Both the position numbers and the translations under genes were made by a program. The notes beneath the pieces are model-generated. The model was not told where the DNA came from, ran no database searches, and saw only the letters and a list, made by a program, of their open reading frames with translations. Positions 7,628 to 18,600 of a stretch of 64,000 bases of DNA are shown piece by piece. Origin of the DNA: Gemmatimonadota bacterium (GTDB taxonomy: Bacteria > Gemmatimonadota > Gemmatimonadetes > Gemmatimonadales > Gemmatimonadaceae); NCBI GenBank assembly GCA_028287305.1, contig JAQBPX010000014.1, forward strand, positions 186,001 to 250,000, given 5' to 3'. Position 1 is the stretch's first letter, and each line of letters opens with the position of its first letter.

Positions 7628-9621
7628 CACTGAATCGGCACCCGCACCGCCGGACTCGGCGCACTCGAGTTGTGGCTGATGTCCACGGCGCGCACGCGAT
7701 AGTACATCGTGGCGCTCGCTCCCTTGTCCACGAACGACAGCACCGAGATCGGCTTCGGCGTGACCAACTCGAACACGCCGGTGGGCAGGCTGCTGCGATA
7801 CACCTGGTATCCCGCGAGTTCCGGGCTCACCACGCGTTCCCAATGCACGGTCACGCCGTCCGCGGCCTTGCGCGCATACGCATTGCGCGGCGCGGGCGGC
7901 GGCGTGGCGGTGCCGAAGGTCACGCTGTCCTCCGCCGGCACGCTCTTGTTGCCGGCCGAGTCCACCGCGATCACGCGGTAGTGATAGGTACGGCCGTGCT
8001 TCACGGCGGTGTCACGCGCCGCGCGCTCGGCGCTCACCTTCACGAGTGCCAGCGGCTTCACCGTGCCAGCGCTGTCCACGCGCTCTACCACGTACCTCAC
8101 GACGTCCAGCGCGGGGCTCGCGCTCCACCCGAGGTCCACGCGTCGCCCCAGCACGTTCTCGGCGTGGAACCCGGTGGGCGCGCCAGGGGGCACGTCGTCG
8201 GGAATCACGATGTCGGCCAGCGCGGCGGGCGACTCGTTGAACGCGCCATCCAGCGCGATCACCGAGTAGTAGTACTTGTGGCCGGCCACGAGCCCGATGG
8301 AGTCGGGGCCGATGTCGTGGATGGTGGCCACTGCGAGCGGCTTGTCGGTGATGCGTGACATGACGCTCCTGCTTTCCCCGCGCAGCACATAGTAGCCGAT
8401 GACGTCGGGCGACGTTGACGCGGTCCATGAGACCTGCAGCGTGTGCTTCGGCGCAAGCGCCGCCTTCACGAGCGTGGGCGCGGTCGGCGGGTCGCGATCG
8501 ACCGGCAGCATGGACACCGGGTTGCTCGGCTTGCTCTCGTTGCCGCTCGAGTCCACCGTGACGATGTGGAAGAAGTACTGCGTGCCGCCGGATAGCGTGC
8601 TGTCGGTATAGCTCGGCTTCTCGACCGCGATCAGCTTCGTGGTGATGCGCAGGTACGGCTTGTCGAGCCCCTTCGAGCGCTCCACATGGTAGCCGGCGGC
8701 ATCGGGCTCGGGGGCCTGCGGCCACACGAGCGACACGCGCCGGTCACCGGCCTCGCCCACGAGCTTGAGCGCCGACGCGGGGGGAATCTTGTCGCGCGCG
8801 ATCACCGACACGGGCGCGGTGGGCACGCTCTCGCGACCCACGACGTCCACGGCGCGCACGGTGTAGCTGTACGACACGCCGAGCGGCAGGTCGGGATCCT
8901 TGAACAGCGCCGGCTTGGTCTCGTCACGCAGGAGCGGGCTCGGCGTGACGAGCACCGGCGCCGTGGAGCCCGTAGCGCGATAGACGTTGAAGCCGAAGGC
9001 GAGGTCGTCGGAGTTGCCGCGATGCGCGGGATAGCTCCAGGTGAACTCCGCCGTGCGATCGGTAACCGCCGCGCGAGGGGCGGTGGGCGGTGCGACCGGA
9101 ATGTCCGCGATGTGGATGCGTGCCTGCGCCGACTGCGACGTAGGCTTGCCCTGCAGGTCCACGAACTCCACGCGATACGCGTAGTCGCCGCCGGACCTCA
9201 GTCCACCGGTGGTCCAGAGCCTTCCGAGCATGGTGGACACGCTCGGATAGAGGAAGCCGAGTACGCCACTCGCGAACTGGTCGGCCTCGAGCTTGTGCAA
9301 CATGGCGCCTTCGTCGGTGACGTCGAGCGCATGCATCACCGGCTCGCGGTCCATGCCCAGCATGCCCGCGGCGATCATCGGGTTTCGCACCGGGCGTACG
9401 GGCTCGGGCGTGAGCAGCGTCATGGCGCTACCGACGGGTCCCCCGTACACGTTGTAGCCCTGGAAGCTGGGCGGCGGCGTGAGGAGGTAGATGCGGACGG
9501 AGTCGCCCTTCGCCACGGCGAGGAGTGGCGGACGCGCGGGAGCCTGCGCGCCCGCGATGCGCGCTCCCGCGGCCAGTGCCGCGAGCGCGGTGATGCGCCC
9601 CAACAGGCGACGGCTCACCAT
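7627..9621 (-). CDS. Exported protein with multiple fibronectin type III-like domains
   Basis: A 664-residue protein with signal peptide MVSRRLLGRITALAALAAGARIAGAQ. At least four Fn3/Ig-like repeats of roughly 95 residues follow, marked by recurring DxxPPxAP linkers and YxYxVxAVDxxGNES strands (SYTVRAVDVVGRES, FFHIVTVDSSGNES, YYSVIALDGAFNES, YRVIAVDSAGNKS). Such domains form extended surface or adhesive rods. ATG 9621 overlaps the stop of the giant gene by 7 bp. The repeats resemble the C-terminal Ig/Fn3 region of the giant protein, which suggests the two act in the same structure. Confidence 0.85.
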   Translation of the reverse strand: MVSRRLLGRITALAALAAGARIAGAQAPARPPLLAVAKGDSVRIYLLTPPPSFQGYNVYGGPVGSAMTLLTPEPVRPVRNPMIAAGMLGMDREPVMHALDVTDEGAMLHKLEADQFASGVLGFLYPSVSTMLGRLWTTGGLRSGGDYAYRVEFVDLQGKPTSQSAQARIHIADIPVAPPTAPRAAVTDRTAEFTWSYPAHRGNSDDLAFGFNVYRATGSTAPVLVTPSPLLRDETKPALFKDPDLPLGVSYSYTVRAVDVVGRESVPTAPVSVIARDKIPPASALKLVGEAGDRRVSLVWPQAPEPDAAGYHVERSKGLDKPYLRITTKLIAVEKPSYTDSTLSGGTQYFFHIVTVDSSGNESKPSNPVSMLPVDRDPPTAPTLVKAALAPKHTLQVSWTASTSPDVIGYYVLRGESRSVMSRITDKPLAVATIHDIGPDSIGLVAGHKYYYSVIALDGAFNESPAALADIVIPDDVPPGAPTGFHAENVLGRRVDLGWSASPALDVVRYVVERVDSAGTVKPLALVKVSAERAARDTAVKHGRTYHYRVIAVDSAGNKSVPAEDSVTFGTATPPPAPRNAYARKAADGVTVHWERVVSPELAGYQVYRSSLPTGVFELVTPKPISVLSFVDKGASATMYYRVRAVDISHNSSAPSPAVRVPIQ

Positions 9622-12600
9622 GAGTACTTCTTCTTGATCGCCTTCGGCATCTTCATCCTGACCATGGTCGTCGCGCTCGTGAGCCCCGCCTTGTTCACGC
9701 TGCGGAAGAACACGTAGTACTCGGTGTTGGGATCGCGATTCCAGCCATAGGGCTGCTGCTCGTAAATGACGACGTCCGCCGAATTGCCGGTGACGTGCGC
9801 ATTCTGCATGTTCGTCACGTTTTGCCAGCCCATCATGCCCTGGTCATCCGGCGAGAAGCCCATGGCGACCTCGGTGCGGTCCACGCCACTCTGCGCGTCG
9901 GCGCCGAAGGTGAGCACGCCGGCGATCTTGCCCGGGTCGGTCTGCACGGGATGGTACCAGTAGTCATCCATCTGCCATTCATAGACGTAGTCCACCGGCG
10001 CTTCGCTCTTGTCGGTCCAGGTGGGCGCAGAGGGCGGCGTGCGGTCGAGTGCGATCGGTCCGGAGCGCACGGCGGCGCCGGCCATGCCGGCCCCGTTCAC
10101 CGCGCGAACGTCCACGTCGAAGCTGCCGTCGGTCGGCGCGGTGTACACCTTGGTCGAGCCGTTGTCGGCGGTGAACTGGATCGTGCCCGCCGCGGGCCAG
10201 TCCTGCACCACCTTGCCGTCCTTGGTGATGCGAACCTGGTAGCCGGAGATGGAGGACTCCGGGTCCTCGGCCTTCGAGTTCATGACGACGTAGAGCTCGC
10301 CCTGCTGGGACGAGGTCGTGCAGACTCCCGGCGAGGTCGGCAGCGTCGGGTCGGGCACCTTGAATGGCCCGTACTGCGTCACCGTGACATTCCCGGCGTA
10401 ATCGCTCCCGGCCAGCATCAGGTACACGGGATCCGTGTAGCTGAGCGGATAGCCCATGATCGTGATCGTGTTCCCGTTCATCTGCGGCGCGTAGATGTTG
10501 GTCCACTGGTTCGAAACCACGGTATCCGGCTGGTTCGAGAGGTGCCACATCCAGTACTGCACGCCCGACTCGTCGGTGACCTGCGGAAGCTTCACGGTCA
10601 CCGTGGGATAGTTGAAGTTGGCGTTGTTGTTGTTGTTGAAGTTGTTGTTGAAGTTCCCGCCCCACCCGCCGCCGTTGTTGTTCTGCTGCTGTGAGTAACA
10701 GCTGCTCACCGTGTTCGCGAGCGTGGTGGGCGTGGGCGGCGCGACGACCGGCACCAGCTCGATGGGGCCGAGCACCGGCGGCTTCGCATCGATGCGAAGG
10801 CCGCCTGAGCTGCCGATGGCGCTCACGATCCCGTTGCCGTTCGTCGCCTTCACCGACACGAACACCATCTTGCCGTTCGAGATGTTGATGTCGTTGAGCT
10901 GCCGGTCGGTGCGGCCGCCCATGCTCTCCCAGTTCGAGATGTCGGTTCCCTGTGCGGTGGTGCCGACGGCGAGCTGGTACTCGGAGATGCCCGACTCGTT
11001 GTCGTACGCGAACCAGTTCGCCTTCACCTTCGACCCCGGCTTGATCCACTGCTCGCCGGTGGGACCGCGACCCGCACCGTTGAACGTGATCTGCGGCGCA
11101 TTCGGCGGCGTCTTGTCGCCGGCCGAGCTCACCGTGGTAGTGGTGGTGCTGACCTTCGTGATGTTCGAGACATCAGCCGTTGGCGCCCCCTGCTGCTGCA
11201 CCTCGAGCCCCGACGGATAGCTCACCGAATAGCTGGCGCTCACCATGTTGCGGTAGCCAAGGCCACCGCGCACCGCAGCCGAGAAGCTGTACTGGTTGTT
11301 GAGCGATGAAATGGGCGTATCGAGGTACGACCGCAGGCCCACGAACGTGCCGGTACCGCCGAGCGAGAAGGGGGCCCCGCCGTTGTCCCAGTAGAGGTAT
11401 TCCGTGATTCCATCGGGATGATAGCCCGACCAGCTCGCGGTGATCTCGGAAACCCAGCCCGTGGTCTTCACGGCGATCGTCACCGGATTGACCGTCGGCA
11501 TCTTCATCCCGCGCAGCAGTTCCGCCTTGCGGGCGGTGGCCGCCGCGGCGCCAGCGCCGGTGGGGTCGAGCGCCAGGTAACGGTCGTAGAGGTCGTACGT
11601 AAGTCCCGCCAGCGACGCCTGGTTGAGGAAGATCGCGTCGGCGGCCCACGTCAGCTTGTTGTGCGACTCACGAATCGGCGTGAGCTTCGCTGCCGCCTGC
11701 TGCTGCACGCTCGCGATGTTGCTGTCGAGCATGGCCAGCTGCGCCTTGGCGCCGGTCTCCGGCACGTTGTAGTAGAGCGTCATGCCGCTCTTGAGGTACT
11801 GTGCCGACAGGAACGCGACGGAGGTGTTGTTACCGTAGGAGGCGCCCAGCGCAGTCCCGAAGTCCTTCTCCAGCTGGGGATTGCCCGTCAGCGACCCCAT
11901 CAGCTTGATGCGATTGAGCGTGCCTGTCGTGACCGGCGACAGGGTCATCGCGAAGACCTTCTGCATGGCGTCACCATTCATCCGCTGCTGGTAGATGCCG
12001 ATGACCTGGTTCTGGATGTCCGCCACGTCCGACTTCCGCCGCTGCAGGTCGGCCAGCCGCACGCGCGCCCAGAGCTTGGCCGCGCCGAGGTATTGCAGCT
12101 GCTGCGTGTAGAGCCGCTCGGTCGCGCTGCGCGCCGAGGCGTACGTCGCCATCATCGAGAGCAGCGATCCGCTCGACGCGCTGAGCGCCGACTGCACCTG
12201 CTTCAGGCTCGCGTCCTCGGCCTGCGCCTGCCGCAGCACCTCGGCGGCGAGTGCCTTCATCGCCCCGTCGTGCGCCTCCATGCTGCTCACCGCCTGCGAC
12301 GCCGTCGACTGGTCGATGTCGAGCTGCGGGCCGCTGATGAGTGTCTTCACCGTGTCGCCGTTCACCACGCTCGTAGTCGCAACGGGCGAGGCGAACGAGA
12401 CGTTGCGCACCGGGTTGCCCGGTGCGTCGGGCAGCTTCACCTCTGCCACCTGCGCAAGCGTGGCGTTGATCGCCCGGATCTTCGGCTCCACATCCGACTG
12501 CTGCCGCTGCGACGATGCCCAGAGGTCGTCGGCGTTCTTCTTCAGCGTCTTGACCTGCGCTGAATCCGTGACCGGCGCGCCCTCGTTGCGCAGGAAGGTG

Positions 12601-15600
12601 GCATACCAATCGTAGTAGCCGTAGTCGTTCCTGCCGCCGCCGAGCGCGAAGCCGAGCTTCTCGGAAAACATCAGGACGCTGACGAAGTTGAACCCGCTCG
12701 TCTTCGCCAGGGCGCTGAGGCCGGTGTACACGGCGAGCATCTCGCTCTCGCTGAGCTTGAGGTCGAAGGACCTGACCTTCGCCTCGTTCATCGCCGCCAT
12801 CACTTGCGTCTTGGACGTCTCCATCTCGTCGCGCACCTGCTTGGCCTTGGCGAGCGCCGCGTCGAGCGAGGCATCGCGACCGAGCCCGCCCGAGAGCCCG
12901 CTCGACTTTGCCGCCGCCCACACGCTTCCGCTCCAGCTGCCCACCCAGAACACTGACACGCTCAGCGTCCCCACGCAGTAGAGCGATGGTATGGACCCGC
13001 CCGATCCGATCAGCGCGCCCTCCAGCTGGCCGGAGGCACTCGCCGCGCCGAACAGGACGCTCACCTCCGCATGCACCGCCGCGTACGCGCCCCACGCGCT
13101 CGGCGCCGGATCATAGAACCAGACTCGTCCAACGAAGCCGCCGCTCAGCGTGATGATCTTGTAAAGCGAGAGCGACTTCTCGATGCGAAGGCCGGCGACG
13201 AAGCCCTTGGGCCCGATGAAGAAGTCCGCCTGCGCACTCTGCGTCAGGATCGACTTCCCGCTCGGGACCGGGAGGAACTCCATCTGCGCGTCGCCCTGGA
13301 TGCCCCACGCGCTCGAGCTGTAGGCGAAGAACTGCAGGCTGCCGGTCGACTTCACCACGAGGGGCTGGTCGGCGATGATGTCGATCGTGCCTTCCACGTA
13401 GCCCTTGTGGAGCCCGATCACGAGCTGCGCTCGGCCAGTAATCGTGCCGGGCTTGTCGAGGACCACGACGCTCGCATCCAGGCGGAACTGCTGGTCGGTG
13501 GCCATCAGCAATGCGCGACCCACCGCGACCTTCTTGTTGACGATCTGGGCCTGGCCGTAGAGGAAGATCGCGAAGCGCGCCGGCTCGTAGGAGAGCTGGG
13601 CGCTCGCGGCCATCGTCTGGTTCGAGGGAAACGCCGCGTCGCGCACCATCTGCAGGTGTTCGGGGCGCGGATTCCAGAAGAAGCCGCCGCCTACGCCGGT
13701 GATGGTGACAGGGCCGAGCTGCACCGCGACTGGCAGCGCGAGGAAGGCGCCGATTCGGAAGTCGTTGTCGCCCACTTCCACGGCGCCGGCGACGATGAAC
13801 TCGTTGCCGAGGACGGACGTGCCGTTGCCGGCGAACGCGATGCCTGCTCCGCCCGCCACTTCGTTATACCGCATGCTGAGGTGCATGTCGAACGTCTTCT
13901 GCACGTTCGCATTGAGGTTGCTGATCGAGAAGGTGACGTTGCCATTGCTCGCCTCCTCGTACATGAGGAGCTGGTCGATTCCGCCGGAGAAGATGCAGGT
14001 GGCGGCATTCACGTTCACGGCGGAGTTGCCGGGTTTCCCGACGCAGATCCGCCCGCCCATGTTGATGTGATAGTTGACCGCCAGGTCCTCGGTCCCAGCG
14101 CCCGTCGGCATCTTCCCCGGCGGCGGCGGCGACGACATCACCTTGATCGTGCTCGGCGAGTCCTTGTACGAGAAGCGCGCGACGTCGATCAGCAGCGCGC
14201 CGTTCATCAGCGCGAGTGTGCCGCCCTCCACCGCGAAGCGCGAGAAGTCCACGCCCTTGTCCATGATGAACAGGTCGCGGAACAGCAGCGCCGCGCCGCT
14301 GGCGTAACGGCTGCCCTTGTCGGTGGGCTTGCCCTGCGGGGTGGTCTTCGTCGCGTTGAGCGCGATGCGTCCGGTAAGGCCGATCTCGAAGGTCGTTCCC
14401 TCGGGCGCGGTGATGGCCTGGATCTGCAGCTCGGCCAGCTTCTTCACCGGCACGACGATCGTGTCGCGCATGCTGAAGTTCTGGAAGCTCTCCTTTCCAT
14501 CGAACCCGAGCCGGTAGCCGGGCTTCACGATGCCGCCCTTGTCGGTGCCGAGATAGAGGAGGTTGGCTTCCTTGGCGCTCATGTATCCGTCGGCCACCAC
14601 CTCGACTGCCCCACCGACGCCCGTTGCGTCGGGGATGTTGATCGAGATGTTGCGCGTGTGGATCGTGAAGCCGGTGATGGAGGTGAGCGTCCCGCCCAGC
14701 AGGCCGATCAGCTCATCGCGCACCACCAGTCGCTTCTGCGACAGCGTGCCGTCGGCGCCGATCTTCAAGGTGGTGGTGAGCGCGCCCGCGTCCTTCTTCA
14801 CGAGGGGCTCCGGCAGCTTCACCGCGAGCGCAGCCTCGAGGATCCCGGCCTTCACCGCGACAGCGTTCACCATGAACGCCCCCGTTCCGATCTTGAGAGG
14901 CGCCACCAGCAGGGTGCTGTCCGCGGCGATCACGGTCGCGTCGCTGCCGATCGTGAGTCCCTTGAACTGCCCCGTGACGCCGAGGAACACGATCTTGCCG
15001 GCCATCGTCAATTTGAGCACGCCGTCGGTGCCCACGGCCATCGTGGACTTGGACGACCCGCCGGCGCTCGCGGTGAACTTCGTGCCCCATGCGGTGAACT
15101 CCTGCGCCTGGTCGAGCCCGAGCACCTTCACTCCGCCGGTGCCGATAGAGAGGTCCGAGAGCGTGACGGCGAATTCCTTGGCGACCTTCGGAACCTTCCA
15201 CAGGCCATTCACCAGCAGCGTGAATTCGGTGGGGCTCACCACCAGGCGGTACGCCGGGTTGGTGCCCACCGGCGCGGGATCGAGCGTGCTCTCGCGAATG
15301 GTCAGGCTGCCCGTCGGCACGGCGCCGAGCGTGAAGCTGTTGGCGGTCTGCCGCACGGTGCCGCTATAGGGGAAGACCACCGTGGCGGCCGGCGCTCCAT
15401 TCGCCCCCGCCTGCGTGAACAGCGGCGAGCTCACCAAGCCGGAGATGAGCACCTCGCGGCTGCTGCCAGCGAAGGTCGCCTTCACGCCGATGACCGACAC
15501 GTCGAGGGCGCCGGCCTTCCCCGTCACGAGCGCCTTGTCTGCAGCCGAGTTGGTGGTGGAATAGTTACCGCGCGTCAGCGAGCCGTTGATTCCGTCCTTC

Positions 15601-18600
15601 GTGATCGGAAGTCCATCCACCTCGAGGTCCACCGCCGGCAATGACGCCGGGAGCACGATGCGCCCGCCGGCTCGCAGCGCGTAGCCCGTGCTGTCGCCGG
15701 AGTACGTGATGCGCTTGAGCTCGAGCACGTTCGCCGACAGGGTCTTCGCCGGCGCGGTTGCCTCGATGCTTCCCTTCACGACGGCCCAGGTGCGCGCATT
15801 GACTTCGACATCGAGCGCCACGTCCATGCTCGGCGCCGTGCCGAATTCACTCGAGAGCGCCGGCACGACGAGCTTCGCCTTGTTGCCGTTCAGCGCGCGG
15901 ACGATCAGGCGCTCACCGGAGCGCAGCACTTCCACGAGCGGCTTGCCCGAGGCGTCCTTCAGGTCGACGTAGGCGATGTCATCGCTCGGCAGCGACAGTC
16001 GCGCCGGAACCCTGGGCGTCGCGAACTGCGACGCCGGGTTGAAGCCGTTCGCGTCGAAGTATCCAACGGAATCGTGCGATGCAGTGGATTCGAACAGGTC
16101 CAGGCGGCCCTGCGCAACGCCAAGCTGCGTCAGCGAGAAGTGGAAGTCCCCGCTCGGGGTGGAGGCGAGGTTCGCGAGCGTGCGCTGGTCGAACAGCACG
16201 CGACTGCCGCTGGTCGCACTCGTGGTGAGGCCCTGCGCGTCGAGACGCGTGTTCTGCGACAGCTGCAGCGTGACCTGGTCGGCAGTGGCATTCGGTGCGC
16301 CTGCCGCGGTCAGGACCCAGCTCACCCGGCCGTTCGCGGCGAGAGCGCCGGAGAGCGCGAGCGCCTCGCGCACGCCGATCGATCCACTCACGGTGCCGAG
16401 CGACGGGAACGCGTAGCTCACTCCGGTCAGTTCGATCGACGCGATGCTGTCGGCGCCAACGCGGAGCGCGCCGGGCGAGCCGAACGACACGCCCGTGGGG
16501 CCGAGTACCAGCGTGCGCACGCCGAGGCCGATCGTCGAGCCGGGCGCGTACGGCCAGCGCATGCGACCGTTGATCGTGATGGCCGAACTTGGGCGGACGG
16601 TGCCGATGTTCAGCACCAGGGCGCCGCTCGATGATATGGTGTCCGAGCCCATGCCGGGCGCGCCGACCGTGGCCGTGCCGCGGAGCTGGGCCACCTGTGT
16701 CGTGGCGGTGCCATAGATCTCGAGCGTTCCGCTCGCCATGCGCATGGTCATCGGGCCCCAGCTCACCGGACAGCCGCCAAGCGAGAGGGACGACGTGGTT
16801 CCGTTGAACCACGCATCCGGCGAGAGCTTGATGCCGGTGGAGGGCAGCGCAACCACACCCGTGCTGTTCGACGCGCACCGCATGTCGGTGGGAAGCACCA
16901 GGTTTCCACCCACCGTGACGTCGGGTACGTCGCCCAGTGTACCGGTGAGCGTCGCGACCTGGAGCGCCGCGCCGGAGGTGCCGAACGCAACGAGGGCGGG
17001 CGTAGCCAGCGTGAGCGGCTCGATGGGGCCGGTGAACACGCCATTGACCATCTTCGCATCGAGCACGCTCAGGTGCTCGTTGGCGAGCGCGCCCGCGGCC
17101 TTCGGATACGAGAGCTCGACGTCCACGGAGAGGTTCCACGCGTCCGCCCGCGCACCGCCGACCCAGTCGATCACGCCACCCGTGCTTCGGAGCGCGAGCG
17201 GCCGCACGGCGAAGCCGCGCCTGGTGGTGGCCTGTGCATTCAGCTCCGGAACGCCGAAGCTCGCCACGTGGAGGCCGGCCTTGTCGAGCACCAGGTCGGA
17301 CAGGTCCTGCGGCGGCACCTGCCCGAGCGACGTGAAGCCGACGTGCGCGTCGAAGAGGAACTCGTAGTCCCAGCCCGTGGGCCCGTACGACAGCCGCGAG
17401 ATGCGCGGTGCGGTGAACTGCACGCTCACTGCACCGAGCGACACCGGGTTGATCGCGCTCGCGTTCGCCGCGCCTACCTCGGTCACGACCAGGCCGGTCG
17501 GCGATTCCGTGAGGATGGCAGGGATGCGATAGGACTGGCCGTCGCCCATCGCGAGCGCGAAGGCGCCGCGCGCGTCGAAGGAGTGCTTCGCGTTATCGAT
17601 GGTGCCGGAGATGCTGTCGAGCGCGAAGGTGATCGCACGCAAACCCTGCGCGACCGGCAGCGACGCACGCGCCGCGATCCCGAACTGGCCCGTGAGCGAC
17701 GTGGTGGCATCGAGCGCGAGCTCTGCAGCGCCCACGGCACCACGCGCTGCACCGAGCAGCTGCGGACGGCCGAGCACGCGCCAGCCATTCGTGCCGCCGC
17801 CCGTGAACTCCAGGCTATCCACCACGAACGGCACCCCCTGCTTCGCGATGTCGAGATTAGCGCGCGCCGCGACCATGCCGCTCGTCACGCTGCCGCCGGC
17901 CACTTCGACCACCACGTCCACGGTCGCGTTGAGCGGCGCAGTGGCGCCGAGCCCCGGCATGCCGAGCAGCATCGTGCGGCCGGCCCTGGTCGTGATGTGC
18001 ACGCTGCCGTCAGGATTGCGAACGGTCGTGATCGCGGACGAGTCGGAGCCCGCGAGGTCCAGGAAGCCGACGCTCTCGTTCGGAAGCCCGATGTGCTTCG
18101 GCAATCCCGCGGTGGCAGACTGCAGGCGATCCGGATGGAAGCCGCCGGCATCGATCCACGCGAGGCGCTCGCCCTGCTGCACGATGTCGATGGAGCCGCC
18201 ATTCACGCCGAAGGGCGCGACGCGGAGCGCCAGCGAATCGGAATACGACGCAGATGCGTTTGCGAACGACAGCTTCCGGTAGTTGAGCGCCGCAGGCGCG
18301 GTCCCGGTCGAGTGCAGCCCCTCGGCGCCGAGCGTCGCACCGCTCGAGAGGTCCATGCGGAGCTCGGGAGCAGCACCGACCGCGCTCCCGGCCTGCACCG
18401 CGCTCCAGGCGAGCGCGCCACCGGTCGTGTCGATCGCAACACGGAGGCCGAAGGCGTTGTCGAAGCTCGCCTGTCCGCCGATCACGGTGAAGTCGAGCGG
18501 GTTGATCGCCAGCCGGTCGAAGGTGACGCCGACGTTGTTGCCGCTCGCGAGCGCCAGGGCGCCGCGACCGTCTATGTGAAGCCCAGCTGTGTCAAGCTGC

